A DNA stretch of 64,000 nucleotides from Burkholderiales bacterium (GCA_017307855.1 JAFKGD010000002.1:186001-250000); one strand, 5' to 3'. Positions 51,550 through 61,756 are shown, counted from the first letter of the stretch. The notes: generated by a model not told the origin, from the sequence alone. Made by a program: numbers and translations.

Positions 51550-53492
51550 TCATCGCCTCCGGTCTTCTTTCTGCCGCGCGTCTTCTTCGGCGCTGCCTCG
51601 GGCTCGATGTACAAATCCTCCAGACCATGCGCGATCGCAAGCGACTTGTCCGTCTTGCACTTCTCGCGCACCCGGTCGGGCCAGTAGTTCATGGCCAGGT
51701 GCGCCCAGTCGTAGTCGCCTTTCTTGAGCTTCTCCCAGGTGTCCTTGAGCACCTTCTGCCAGGGTTTGTGGCGGAATAGCGGCCACAGCGGCGCGGCGCT
51801 GATCTGCACGCCGTCGTCGTGGTTGGGTTTGTAGGTGGGTGCGAGCTTGAGCAAAGTGTCGCGCAGCTCAATCAGCTCCAGCTCGAAGGCTTGCAGTGCT
51901 TCGAACTGCTTTTCGTCGTCGCGGGTGCGGGCTGAACCCTTGTTGCGCAGCGCCGTCACATCGGCGCCGACTTGTTGGAGCTTGGGTTCGACGAAGTCGT
52001 TGATCGCCGTATACAGCGTCTGGCTGGTAAGGCTGGGGTAATAGACCCACAGAGTGTAGCTGCCAGACGTGGTGGACAACGGCCAGTAGATAGGCGCTTT
52101 GCGGCGGCTCTTGGAGTAGCGCTGCAGATGGAAGGGGAAGAAGTCGCGTTGGAGCCAGCGACGCACGTCTTCCGGCACCGCGACATCCACGCGAGCCAAC
52201 ACCTCCTCCACCAGACGCGCGAGGTCATGGGGATGGCCTTGGTCGTCCACCAGGATGCCTTCGTGCACATGGAAGGGCGCGGCCCCGTCCGGCAGCATGC
52301 CTGGGCTCTTGGCAGGAAGTGGGTCAAATGGATCTGGCTCAGGAGGCGCAGATCTCTCAAGTGTCGCTAAGCGCAAGTCAAATCGACCAAAGCCGACACC
52401 TACGCACCACGACAGGAGATTTCCTTGGTCAGATGTGTTGTCACCCGATTCTTCTTCAAGATCGTCAGCGTCCGCTTCCTCGTCTGCCTCGATTGAGGAG
52501 TCAAGGCTAGATTCTTCTTTGTTCCCAAGCTTGATGGCGTTTTGGTCGTCTTCGCTGATTTCATAAAGTTCGAATGCGATTGCATCGATCTTCTCCTGAA
52601 TTCCTTCAAGCTCGCTTTCTAGGGCTGAGATTGAAAATTCTCCCACTCGGCCTCGAAGCAACGCAGGCAACAAAAATGCGTGAGAAATTTCGTTGACGGT
52701 ATCCAGTGTCCTCTTTATCGATATTGCTCTTTTTGCAGGTTCATCCAACGCGGATGCACACTGAGGGAAGTTCTTTGGAACCGGCGTCTTGCAAAGCGTC
52801 CCATTGTCAAATTGTGGATGGCCGAACCTTCCAAGCATGCACTTGACCAAGAAATCGAAAGCTGACGAGGAATAAAGACCTGCAATCCGGAAAAGATCCT
52901 CTCGTCGACCATAGATCCCACTCCCTCTAACGCTAATAATTGCCCCCTCTGGCATAGGCATAACAGCGAGCCGATGAAGTCGCCGAGGATAAGTGAGGCC
53001 AGCTTGAAAAAAGTGATTCTTGGCGGACTCATTCAGCATCCAAATGTTGGATCGAACGCCACCCGCTGTATTCAAATTATGCCAATACTTAATACCATTC
53101 CCGAACCAGTCCACTAGCAGCGGTATGTCCGCGTAGAACGGTGAAAATTCGCCTCCTTTCGGATACAGTACCCAATATCGCTCCGAATTGATTTCGTCGG
53201 CGCGCGACGCCACTCTTGATGATTCAATTTCCCAATAGGTTCTGACAAACCGAAAATCATCCGCCGTTGCAAGCCCCTGTTTAACGGTGCGACCATCTCC
53301 CTCGTATATTGGAAGCTTTGAAAATAGCGCTCGAATCTTGTCACTGACCCAGTAGGCAAACGGGCTACCCGGTATCTGTTTGAAAGATTCTGGATCAACG
53401 TCGAAAACCTTCTTGTCATCGACATTGGCGATGGCATTAAGCAATGCGCTACGTTTGTCCTGCGCCTCAATCAGGCGAATAAAGATCGTCAT
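51546..53492 (-). CDS. pglX: PglX C-terminal half (target-recognition part), separate frame
   Basis: A 648-residue product matching the second half of BREX PglX (VDPESFKQIPGSPFAYWVSD, GDGRTVKQGLATADDFRFVR). It starts at an ATG overlapping the stop of the upstream half as TAATG. It lacks methyltransferase motifs and carries the region that recognises the DNA site. The first about 400 codons (52300-53490) are markedly lower in GC than the rest of the operon. It could be made by reinitiation, or it is the product of a frameshift in a once single pglX. Confidence 0.85.
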   Translation of the reverse strand: MTIFIRLIEAQDKRSALLNAIANVDDKKVFDVDPESFKQIPGSPFAYWVSDKIRALFSKLPIYEGDGRTVKQGLATADDFRFVRTYWEIESSRVASRADEINSERYWVLYPKGGEFSPFYADIPLLVDWFGNGIKYWHNLNTAGGVRSNIWMLNESAKNHFFQAGLTYPRRLHRLAVMPMPEGAIISVRGSGIYGRREDLFRIAGLYSSSAFDFLVKCMLGRFGHPQFDNGTLCKTPVPKNFPQCASALDEPAKRAISIKRTLDTVNEISHAFLLPALLRGRVGEFSISALESELEGIQEKIDAIAFELYEISEDDQNAIKLGNKEESSLDSSIEADEEADADDLEEESGDNTSDQGNLLSWCVGVGFGRFDLRLATLERSAPPEPDPFDPLPAKSPGMLPDGAAPFHVHEGILVDDQGHPHDLARLVEEVLARVDVAVPEDVRRWLQRDFFPFHLQRYSKSRRKAPIYWPLSTTSGSYTLWVYYPSLTSQTLYTAINDFVEPKLQQVGADVTALRNKGSARTRDDEKQFEALQAFELELIELRDTLLKLAPTYKPNHDDGVQISAAPLWPLFRHKPWQKVLKDTWEKLKKGDYDWAHLAMNYWPDRVREKCKTDKSLAIAHGLEDLYIEPEAAPKKTRGRKKTGGDE

Positions 53493-55381
53493 TATTGTTT
53501 CTCCAGAACATATGCAGCAGCTTCTACCATTGCATCATCCATTACGCCCATGCCTAAGTCGGCAAGCACAATTGGATTTGCCGCATCGAGAACAGTGCTT
53601 TCTCTCCATTTCTTGAAACTAGAAAGGAAGAAACAGGTGCGTGACGTAATTGCGCCGAGCATGCCGTTTGATCTAAGCAGGTCCAATCCGCGCTCAACAA
53701 AAACCGCTAGCAAGTCATTCTTCGACTTCGCGTAACTCTTGTTTATTAATTCTTTGACGCCCAGGCTGACTGCCCCGAAGGGGGGGTTCATCACCACCAC
53801 ATCGAACACTTCTCTGCATAGATCGATAAGCCGCAATCCTTGCAGGGCATCCTGTGCAAAAAGACGTCCTTGGTAAGTCGATTTGGCAGCCTGGGCAAAT
53901 TCGGTGAGTGCCTCACGCAGCCTTGCCTCTGCTTGCTGCCAGTTCTCCTGCTCCTGTTGGGCAAACAAGCCAGTACCCTTGCCGACATAAATCTGACGAA
54001 TCAAATGTGGCAACTCGCGCTCGACCTGAAGCAGCACTCCTAGCTCCGGCAGGCCCTTGAGCAGTTGCAGGGTCTTCTCGAACAGCTCGGCATCGCGTTG
54101 ATCAAGGTTGGCAGCAAACTGCTGGCGCAACTCACGCTCTGACGGCGGCGCAATGGCGGCGACCACATGACCGTGGCCAATCAGTGGGCGGTCCTTGGCC
54201 TTCACGCCGGCATCGTGCCAGGCACGCTGCGCCCGTAGCCACAGCGCCAACGAGGCGATTTGCGCGGCACGTGGGTCGATGTCCACGCCATAAATGTTGT
54301 GCTCGATGACCAGGCGCGGGACGTCGCGCAGAAATGCCGCCTCGTCCTCGTAGGTCTGGCTCAGCGGCTTGAGTGCAGCCTGGAGCTGGGTCGAGACATC
54401 CAGTGAGCCAGGGCCGTGTTCTTTCTCCCAGGTCCAGGCCTCGCGGTAGATCTCGGCGAACAGATCGAAGGCATACAGGCCGAAGTGCATGGAGCCGCAG
54501 GCCGGGTCCAGCAGCTTGAGCGTGCGCGGGTCGCGCAGCTTGGTGGCTGCTTGAGGCGTTTCGTCCGGCTTCACCAGCAGGTACTGGCAGCGATCCCGCA
54601 GGCCGGTAGCCCCGCCGGTCGCGTTGAACCAGAGACGCCCCAGGGTGTTGTCCACCAAGAACTCGACCACGTAGCGCGGGGTGAAGAACTGGTTGCGCAC
54701 GGCCAATTCGCGGCTGTTGCGCGGTGCCTGCGACGCATCGCGCATGGCCTTGCGCTCTTCCTTGGAGTTGAAGTACTGGTAGATCCAGCCGATGGTTTCG
54801 TCCTCGCTCCACAGCGGGGCGATGTCGGCATCGTTGATCAGATTCAGCACTTGCAGCAGCGCCGCCTCGCGCGGGAACAGGCGGCCCTGGGGCGAGTAGC
54901 GGTCGAACAGGCCCGGCAGGTCTTGGGCGAGCTCATCAAACACGCTGAACAGGTACACGCGGTAGGCATCGCCGGTTTCGCCCAAGCCGGTGCCGGCCAA
55001 GCGCGCATAGAGCTGAAAGCCCTTGGCCTGAAAGCCGTTGCCCACCGACTCGACCAGCAGTCCACGTGCCTCCGCCATACGCAGCGCCGCCAGTCGGTTG
55101 AGCACAGTGAAGGCCTGCTCACGCACGATGCGATCCAGCCCCTGCGTGGCGTTCATGTCGCCACTGGCGGTGTAGTGCGCGAGGGTATCGCGCAGGATGC
55201 GGGCAGTTTCGCGCTGGGCATCGTTGATATGGCGCAGGCTGACCAGCTCCGCCACGGTGCCCGCGTTCGGGTCCATGCCGTAGTCGTTCTGCAGCTGGCG
55301 GGTGAACTCCTCTTCCAGCACCCGGCGCGCGTCGTTGACGAAGCGCTGCAGGCGGTTTCTTGTTGTTTGGTCGAATGCCAT
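53492..55381 (-). CDS. pglX: PglX N-terminal half (adenine methyltransferase part), separate frame
   Basis: A 629-residue product with the SAM motif LKLLDPACGSMHFGLYAFDL and the catalytic motif VVMNPPFGAVSLG typical of N6-adenine methyltransferases. It begins like full-length PglX (AFDQTTRNRLQRFVNDARRV). It ends EAAAYVLEKQ and stop, where intact PglX proteins run on; the next frame continues the homology at once. In BREX, PglX methylates host sites to mark self. The start at 55381 is 10 bases after the helicase stop; upstream in-frame codons are not homologous. Confidence 0.87.
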   Translation of the reverse strand: MAFDQTTRNRLQRFVNDARRVLEEEFTRQLQNDYGMDPNAGTVAELVSLRHINDAQRETARILRDTLAHYTASGDMNATQGLDRIVREQAFTVLNRLAALRMAEARGLLVESVGNGFQAKGFQLYARLAGTGLGETGDAYRVYLFSVFDELAQDLPGLFDRYSPQGRLFPREAALLQVLNLINDADIAPLWSEDETIGWIYQYFNSKEERKAMRDASQAPRNSRELAVRNQFFTPRYVVEFLVDNTLGRLWFNATGGATGLRDRCQYLLVKPDETPQAATKLRDPRTLKLLDPACGSMHFGLYAFDLFAEIYREAWTWEKEHGPGSLDVSTQLQAALKPLSQTYEDEAAFLRDVPRLVIEHNIYGVDIDPRAAQIASLALWLRAQRAWHDAGVKAKDRPLIGHGHVVAAIAPPSERELRQQFAANLDQRDAELFEKTLQLLKGLPELGVLLQVERELPHLIRQIYVGKGTGLFAQQEQENWQQAEARLREALTEFAQAAKSTYQGRLFAQDALQGLRLIDLCREVFDVVVMNPPFGAVSLGVKELINKSYAKSKNDLLAVFVERGLDLLRSNGMLGAITSRTCFFLSSFKKWRESTVLDAANPIVLADLGMGVMDDAMVEAAAYVLEKQ

Positions 55382-55391
55382 CAATCGATTC

Positions 55392-58112
55392 CTATTGTTC
55401 TGTGCCTGCTTGCAGTGAACCGGGCGCTTGCCAATCCTGGCCAAAGTGAGCGCGCAGGCTCTCGATGGCGGGCGGCAAAGCGCCGTCGCAGGTCACGCCC
55501 AGGTAGGTGGCCGCACGCGTGGTGCCCACGTACAGGTATTTGTCGAAGAGCGCTGGATGTAGTGCGGCGAGTTGGTCAATGCCCACGAAGAACACCGCTT
55601 CGAACTCCAGGCCTTTGATGTGTTGGATGTCGAACACGCGCACGTTGCTTTCCTGGCCCACCGCCTGACCCTCGCGGCAGGCAATGACCTGGATGTTGTG
55701 TTCGGACAGGGCTTCGTTCAGCGCCTCAGCCACTGGCGCCACATCGTCTTCGGCATTCACAAAGATGGCGGTGGACGGCAGCTGGCCGACGAAACGCTCA
55801 ATCTCTCGGATGCGATCTGCCAGCCAACTGACAACGATTGCTGTGTCCGTTGCGTGCTCCAGGAGCGCGGGCGCTACGCCGCCACTGTCCACATGGGCGG
55901 GCAAGCTGACATTCTGCTCGGTGCCGCCGACAGCGCGGATCATGGCGCGAGCCAGCTCGTTCAGTTGCTTGCTCTGCCGGTAGGAGACGGTGATCTCCTT
56001 GATGTCGAAGTCGGCAAAGACCCACTTCATTTCATCGGCGGAGCGGGCACCCCAGGTGGTCAGGCGCTGGTTGAAATCGCCGCAAGCAAAGAACGAGCGC
56101 AGCCGTGGATGCGCCAGGGCGGCCATGCAGGCAAGCTGGATAGGCGAAAAGTCGGTCGCTTCATCCACCAAAACCTGGTTGCGGTAGTGCCCCAGGATGG
56201 GCTGGAGTGCCGACCAAGCGGGGCTGTCGATATCGCGCTGCACGTTGGGCCGGCTGATCAAGTCGCCTGCGGCGCGCAGGATGGCGAGCAGCACAATGTC
56301 CAGTTCGAGCGGATGGATATCGCGGGCTTCGAAGCCTTCGTTGCGATACCAGTTCCCGGCTTGCTGGCGATCTCGCCGGAACGCGCGGTAGCGCTTCGGA
56401 ATGCCGTCGAGATAGCGCTTGACCGGGTTCACGAAGCGGCGCGCGTTGGTCTGCACCAGCAGACTCGCACCCACCTCCGCGCGATCGGTTTCCGTCAGGC
56501 CGCGATCGGCCAGCCACTCGATGATTTTGCCGTTACGCGACGTCTTGCTGACCGCACGCTTTGAGGCTGCAGATCGGGCTTGGGCTCGCACCGCTTGCAT
56601 GTAAGCGGTGAGAGCGGCGGCACGACCGGTGCGCGGTGCTGTGGTGTCTTCTTCCTCATCAGCATCAAGCTCGTCTTGTTCGTCGGCATCGATGGTCTGG
56701 GCTTGCTGCAGGCCGTCGATGAAGCGCGCCAACTCATCAAGGAGCGCCCGATTGCGATTGAGCTGGAGGTTGAGCGCTGCTTTGATCTTGCCGTCAGAGG
56801 CATCTTTCAGGCTGGCGACGAGCGCCTGCACCTTGGGAAGCTCTGCGGCCAATGATCCGAACGTGGCGGCCAGGGCACCATCACCCGCCCGAACCAAGAT
56901 GTCTTGCAGACGTGCGCCGAGGCTCTCGACCTCGGGCGACTTGGCATCATGGAGCAGAGCCGCTGCTTCATGCAGCTCCTGCACGTAGGCGTTGCGTTGC
57001 CATGCATCGAAATCGTCGAACCATTGAATGGGACGATCGAGTGCTGCTTCGCTCAGGCTTGGCAAGCTGTCTTTCAGGACAAAGGTGCCGCCGCCCGACG
57101 CGGTTCTGAGGACGCCAAAAGCGTTCCTGGCCAACTCTCGGCGGTAGTCCTGCCAGGTTCTAATGCGCAGATCAGAAGCAGGAACACCTTCGCGTGCGAA
57201 AGCTTCTTTGAGGTACTGCTTGAGCAACTCAGTGGGCGTGAACATCAGCCAACTGTTCACGTGGGCGATACCTTGAGCTGCACTTACGGTCTCGACCAGC
57301 CGTTGTTCGCTTTCTTCCAAGAACGCGGTGTCGAGCTTTTGGCCCAGGCGGCGGATTAGGGTCGTGGTTTTGCCAGTACCCGGAGGACCCAGGATCAGCA
57401 AGCGTTTGTCGAGGGGAAGACGGAAAATCTCGTCCTGGTATTGATCGAGAACGGGCTGATCGCGCAGCCCCATCTTGGTGATGACGCTGCGGCGCACGCC
57501 ATCGACGATGTTGGCCTTGACGGTCTCTTCGGCCAGCAATTGGCCCAAGATATCTTCGGTGACTTCTGCACCAGCGACCTCGGTCAGCAACGCCCGCAGC
57601 GACTCGATGGTGAGTGGGCCGAAGTGTTCAGCCTCAACCACGGTATCGCGCGAATCCCAGCCATCAGCCATTGCGGCGGGTCTGAGTTGGGCGCGCTCCA
57701 ACACCTCAACAACGGTTCCGTTGGGCAGTGTGAATTCGGCCCCGATCGCCAAGGAGGCCAGGCGCCCGACTGGGGCGCGATAGCTGGCGAGATTGGGGAA
57801 GCCTGAGACCGGCGTGGTTCGGCAGATGTAGTAGGTGCGCTCCTCGCCTTCCTCGTCCACCACGACAACACGGGCAATCGCCGGCTCGGCTGCCAATACC
57901 TGATAGCTCTCTCGGTTTGCCTGGCTGATCTGATCCAGTTTCTGAATGGCCGAACTGGACGTCATCGTATTGATGCTCGCCAGGGCATCAGAGCCCAGCG
58001 TTCGTCCTTCGTGAAGCTTGCTCTTGGCAGCCGCAGCGATGCTGTCGAGCTGGGTGAGCGCCTCGCCAGCGACATGCTCGATGTGTTGCCTGGATTCAGT
58101 TGTCAGCTCCAT
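55392..58112 (-). CDS. UvrD-like superfamily 1 helicase within the BREX operon
   Basis: A 906-residue helicase. Walker A GPPGTGKTT is at 242-250; Walker B/DEATDF is in QVLVDEATDFSPIQLACMAA; the C-terminal motifs include VFDIQHIKGLEFEAVFFVGI and LYVGTTRAATYL. Residues about 80-145 (YRAPVGRLASLAIGAEFTLP, then NGTVVEVLE) resemble the C-terminal domain of GreA/GreB transcript-cleavage factors, as found in some UvrD/HelD-like helicases; this is tentative. It lies between brxC and pglX with gaps of 2 and 10 bases, so it is co-expressed. It is not a standard type 1 BREX gene. Confidence 0.87.
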   Translation of the reverse strand: MELTTESRQHIEHVAGEALTQLDSIAAAAKSKLHEGRTLGSDALASINTMTSSSAIQKLDQISQANRESYQVLAAEPAIARVVVVDEEGEERTYYICRTTPVSGFPNLASYRAPVGRLASLAIGAEFTLPNGTVVEVLERAQLRPAAMADGWDSRDTVVEAEHFGPLTIESLRALLTEVAGAEVTEDILGQLLAEETVKANIVDGVRRSVITKMGLRDQPVLDQYQDEIFRLPLDKRLLILGPPGTGKTTTLIRRLGQKLDTAFLEESEQRLVETVSAAQGIAHVNSWLMFTPTELLKQYLKEAFAREGVPASDLRIRTWQDYRRELARNAFGVLRTASGGGTFVLKDSLPSLSEAALDRPIQWFDDFDAWQRNAYVQELHEAAALLHDAKSPEVESLGARLQDILVRAGDGALAATFGSLAAELPKVQALVASLKDASDGKIKAALNLQLNRNRALLDELARFIDGLQQAQTIDADEQDELDADEEEDTTAPRTGRAAALTAYMQAVRAQARSAASKRAVSKTSRNGKIIEWLADRGLTETDRAEVGASLLVQTNARRFVNPVKRYLDGIPKRYRAFRRDRQQAGNWYRNEGFEARDIHPLELDIVLLAILRAAGDLISRPNVQRDIDSPAWSALQPILGHYRNQVLVDEATDFSPIQLACMAALAHPRLRSFFACGDFNQRLTTWGARSADEMKWVFADFDIKEITVSYRQSKQLNELARAMIRAVGGTEQNVSLPAHVDSGGVAPALLEHATDTAIVVSWLADRIREIERFVGQLPSTAIFVNAEDDVAPVAEALNEALSEHNIQVIACREGQAVGQESNVRVFDIQHIKGLEFEAVFFVGIDQLAALHPALFDKYLYVGTTRAATYLGVTCDGALPPAIESLRAHFGQDWQAPGSLQAGTEQ

Positions 58113-58114
58113 CG

Positions 58115-61100
58115 TCAGCTCCCGCCCGTTCCTGGCTGGTCGCCGACGACAAACGACACCTCGATCTCGGCGTAGAGACCGAGCTGCGCTTTGATCTCGT
58201 GGAGCTGCTGAATCAACGAGTCGATGTCTGCGGCAGACGTCATCTTCACAGGCACCGCGATCGACCTAGTCAGCTTGGCTGGCCCTTTCTCGCCGGTCTT
58301 GGCACGCTCTTCCTCCATGCGCTGGCGCAGCCGTTCCTGACCTTGGCGCTGGATGGAGCGCTTGAGGTCTTCTATGGTGCTGTTGATGTCGTAGTCGCGA
58401 GCCAGGAGCTTCTTGAGTCCGGCTAGGTCCTGGGTGGCTGCCAGGGCGAGCCCGTCCAGTCGGTTCACGGCGTTGCCGCGCTCTTCCTGGGTGAGTTCTT
58501 CCCATTCGGGAATACGCTGCAAGTCCTCAACCCCTTCTTTCAGGCGCAGCTTTTGCTGATCAGACAGGGTGATGACCGCATCGCGCACGCGGCCCTTCAG
58601 GTGGGTGAGCTGCGAGTTGAAGTCGGCAGTGTGTTTGTAGAAGTCCTCTTTACCCAGGCGCTCTGCTAACGTCCCCAGGTCCTCACTCAATTCGCGGCGC
58701 AGCTCACCTGGCACACCGGTGTCCGGCAATGCCTCGATGTCACGGCGATGGGCTTGAAGATCCCGCAGGGTGATATCCAGCCCATTTTCGAGCACGCGCT
58801 TCACTTCAAGCGCCCATTTGAGGTTGTCGTAAATGGCGGAGGTTTCGGCACCCAGGCGCTGAGGGGCGTCCGAAGCATCGGTGAACAGGACGTCGGCAAT
58901 GTCCTGGTTCAAAGTGCGGATGCAGTCACTGCCCGCCAGCCCGAGGCCGCTGAGTTTCTCGGCCAATGATCCATAGTCGTGCTGGAAGCGCGGGAAGTGC
59001 TTCGCCGCCGCCTTGCTGATCTCCTGCTCCAGCGGAATGACCATGTCGCCCACCAGATCGGTGAGTCGCTCTGCGGCGCGACCGAGCGTTTCGATAGACG
59101 GGCGCTCGTCGCGCAGGGCGACACCGATCTGCTTGAAGGAGTTGTTGGTCTTCAGCGCATCGATTGCCTGCTGTCCTGCGGCCGTAACTTCACGCCCGGA
59201 GACCTTGAGCTTGATTTCACCCGCCATGAGCATGGCGGCCACGATGTAGCGCGTCGTGTCTGGCGACCAGCCAAACGGATCGCTGTTGAAATCGTCGAGT
59301 AGGCGCTTGCCGTCAACCGTGCCGCGCTTGTCGATGTAGTCGCGGATGCTGATCATCGCTTTGTGGTCGCTCTTGAACGACGCGCGGCCCGCCACGGTTT
59401 GCACGAGGCCAAGCGGGTCAAGGCTGCTGCTGATAGCAGCGGGGTTAGCGACCTTCAGGAATTTCTCGGCGGTGTCGGTGCCGGCGCGTACCGGTGCTTC
59501 GACATAGCGGTCGAAAACCTGGTCGGCCACATCGGAGAGCAGCTTCTTGGCCGCTTCCAGCAAGTCGGCATCCAGCGCCGATACCGCAGTGGCTTGGCCA
59601 CGGAAGACAAACGAGCCGGCCTGCAGGGTTTGCTTGATCTTGCTCTGCAGTTGGGTCGCGAGCTTGGCGGCGCGGTCGAGCTGACCAGTGCAGTAATCCT
59701 TGACCTCTTGGTCGGGCTCGTTACGGTGCAGTTCGGCAATGCGCTGGCAGCGATAGATTTCGTTTGCCAGATCGTCGAGTTCGGAATTGGCGCGAGCCAA
59801 TAGCCCGATGACGTTCCGGCCCGCGCGGCTGCGGGAGTCATCCAGCATCCGGTTCTTGGCTGTGTCGTAGTCGCTGGCGGGTACCAACTCGACGACAGTT
59901 TGAATGGTGCTCTGATCGCCGGCCAGGCTGGTGATAGCGCTGCCGGCCTGGACCTTCAGGCCCGTTGCGACCGCCATCGTGCCGTGGAGGCTGACGCGGG
60001 GCAGCGGATCGAAGGACTCGCGCAGCGCATCGTTGAAGATGCGTTTCACGTCCACGGTGCGCAGTGCAATGGCACCGCGCTCCTGCTCGATATCCCGCAG
60101 CTTTTCGCTGAGGAAGACCAGGCTGCCGTCCTTCTCTCCGAGCGGCACATGCACGTCGCCCAGCATTTCTTCAACGGCTTTCTTTACCGTGTCGAGCTGC
60201 GATGGCGCCGTGACGGAGGGATGCATCAGGCTGACGACGTTCTGCACCGACACCGGCAGGTTGCCCAGGATCTGCAGCACTGCAACGGACTTCGCGATGT
60301 CCTGATGGAGCTGCGAATCCGGAAAGCGAATCTGGACCTTGCCAACCGCCTGGTGGATGGACGTGAAGGCACGGCGGATATCCTTCTCCAGCTCGTCGTA
60401 GAGCGTGACGGTGGTGGCAAGCCAACCCACGGGCTGATCGGCCATCGCCTTAGAGCCGCCTTCACCTTTCAGGACGTCCTGGATCACCTTGATCGCAGAG
60501 CGCAGGCCGATGCCGCCGGTGGACTTGGCCAGGGCGCCGAGCAAGTGCAGCAGGATGTCGAAGTGAGCAGGCAGGAACGGGTAGAGATTGGTGAAACTCT
60601 CTTTGCTGAAGTCCGCGTCGTAATACTTGGCGTCCTGCAGCTTGGTGTTGTGCCGTAGGGCCTGACCATGGGCATCGAACAGCTTGCCCAGCTCAGTCTC
60701 ACCAGCCGGTGATTTGCCGAGCAGGCGGCGATAGCAGATCTCTTTGATGTCGCTCGATTCGAGGTCGATCTGGATCGGGAAGCGGTCTTTCAGCTTGTAG
60801 AGCTTGTCGGAGTTCAGTGCGGCGCGCGGGTCGTCTTCAGTCAGCGTCTGCTGCGCCGTGGAGATGATCCAGGCCTTGCCGTCGCCCAGCCGCTTGAGGT
60901 TCTTGGCCAGACCGTCGAGGTTGAGGATCAGGTTGTCGCGCGAGGCCACGTACTGGCCAACTTCGTCGACGATGAAGATGATGTTCTGTTTGCCGCTCTT
61001 CTCGCGGACGATATCGATCATCTCCTGCACGCGCTGGTCTTCGAACTGGAAGAAGCCCTCGGTGCTGGACGAGAAGGACTTGGCTTCCGGGAAGAGCGCC

Positions 61101-61756
61101 GGATACATCTCGTGAGCGATCTTCGGAATCAACCCGTCGATGGCCAGGGGGTTGTTCTGCACACGCGCCCAGGTGGCACCGGGCAGCGCCTGGGCGATGT
61201 GCTCATGCAACTCGGGCGTGCGACCGTCTTTCTCGACCATGCGCTCGAAGGCGGCAACCTTGAGGTTGCGCGAGTAACCGGCCCACTGGAGTACCTTGAA
61301 ATAGAGGACGGTGGAAACGTCTTCCATCGTGGCTCCGGCGAGCATTTCGCTCGCAAGGTCCAACATGACCACGGCAGCCGGGAACCGTTGTGCGACGGTG
61401 CTGAGCAGGGCCTTGGTTTGCGGCTTGTGCAGGCGGTCCTGCAGGTACTTGATGAACGGCGTACCGTCGATGGTGCGTTGGTCGTCGAAGGCTAGGCCGA
61501 GGTACTTGGTGAACGAGCTCTTGCCGGAGCCGTAGAAGCCTGAGACCCAAACGCCGACCTCGTTCTCGCCACCGGACTCCATCGCCAGCTGCATGCGGTC
61601 GAGGAGCTTGCGAAACTGCTCCTCAATGCTCTCGGTGACCACGTACTCGGAGATCTCAGCCTTGAGGCGACCTTCTTGCGAGGCGCCATAGGTGATGACC
61701 TTCTCGATGGTCCGGTAGATGTCCTTGCTTGGGTCGAAGAGCGAGCGGATGGTCAT
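58115..61756 (-). CDS. brxC: BrxC, BREX ATPase (DUF499)
   Basis: A 1213-residue ATPase. The ATG at 61756 (MTIRSLFDPSKDIYRTIEKV) starts the homology; the open frame runs 68 codons further upstream in shadow of brxB. Walker A GFYGSGKS is at 73-80 and IIFIVDEVGQYVA is the Walker B region. Several coiled coils follow in the last third. BrxC is required for both methylation and phage exclusion in studied BREX systems. It is separated from brxB by 28 bases. Confidence 0.94.
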   Translation of the reverse strand: MTIRSLFDPSKDIYRTIEKVITYGASQEGRLKAEISEYVVTESIEEQFRKLLDRMQLAMESGGENEVGVWVSGFYGSGKSSFTKYLGLAFDDQRTIDGTPFIKYLQDRLHKPQTKALLSTVAQRFPAAVVMLDLASEMLAGATMEDVSTVLYFKVLQWAGYSRNLKVAAFERMVEKDGRTPELHEHIAQALPGATWARVQNNPLAIDGLIPKIAHEMYPALFPEAKSFSSSTEGFFQFEDQRVQEMIDIVREKSGKQNIIFIVDEVGQYVASRDNLILNLDGLAKNLKRLGDGKAWIISTAQQTLTEDDPRAALNSDKLYKLKDRFPIQIDLESSDIKEICYRRLLGKSPAGETELGKLFDAHGQALRHNTKLQDAKYYDADFSKESFTNLYPFLPAHFDILLHLLGALAKSTGGIGLRSAIKVIQDVLKGEGGSKAMADQPVGWLATTVTLYDELEKDIRRAFTSIHQAVGKVQIRFPDSQLHQDIAKSVAVLQILGNLPVSVQNVVSLMHPSVTAPSQLDTVKKAVEEMLGDVHVPLGEKDGSLVFLSEKLRDIEQERGAIALRTVDVKRIFNDALRESFDPLPRVSLHGTMAVATGLKVQAGSAITSLAGDQSTIQTVVELVPASDYDTAKNRMLDDSRSRAGRNVIGLLARANSELDDLANEIYRCQRIAELHRNEPDQEVKDYCTGQLDRAAKLATQLQSKIKQTLQAGSFVFRGQATAVSALDADLLEAAKKLLSDVADQVFDRYVEAPVRAGTDTAEKFLKVANPAAISSSLDPLGLVQTVAGRASFKSDHKAMISIRDYIDKRGTVDGKRLLDDFNSDPFGWSPDTTRYIVAAMLMAGEIKLKVSGREVTAAGQQAIDALKTNNSFKQIGVALRDERPSIETLGRAAERLTDLVGDMVIPLEQEISKAAAKHFPRFQHDYGSLAEKLSGLGLAGSDCIRTLNQDIADVLFTDASDAPQRLGAETSAIYDNLKWALEVKRVLENGLDITLRDLQAHRRDIEALPDTGVPGELRRELSEDLGTLAERLGKEDFYKHTADFNSQLTHLKGRVRDAVITLSDQQKLRLKEGVEDLQRIPEWEELTQEERGNAVNRLDGLALAATQDLAGLKKLLARDYDINSTIEDLKRSIQRQGQERLRQRMEEERAKTGEKGPAKLTRSIAVPVKMTSAADIDSLIQQLHEIKAQLGLYAEIEVSFVVGDQPGTGGS

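Noticed and set aside
53492-53505. Programmed -1 frameshift joining the pglX halves
   Set aside because: The bases before the stop (GAG AAA CAA TAA) do not form a standard slippery heptamer in the needed frame; reinitiation at TAATG or a mutation is simpler.
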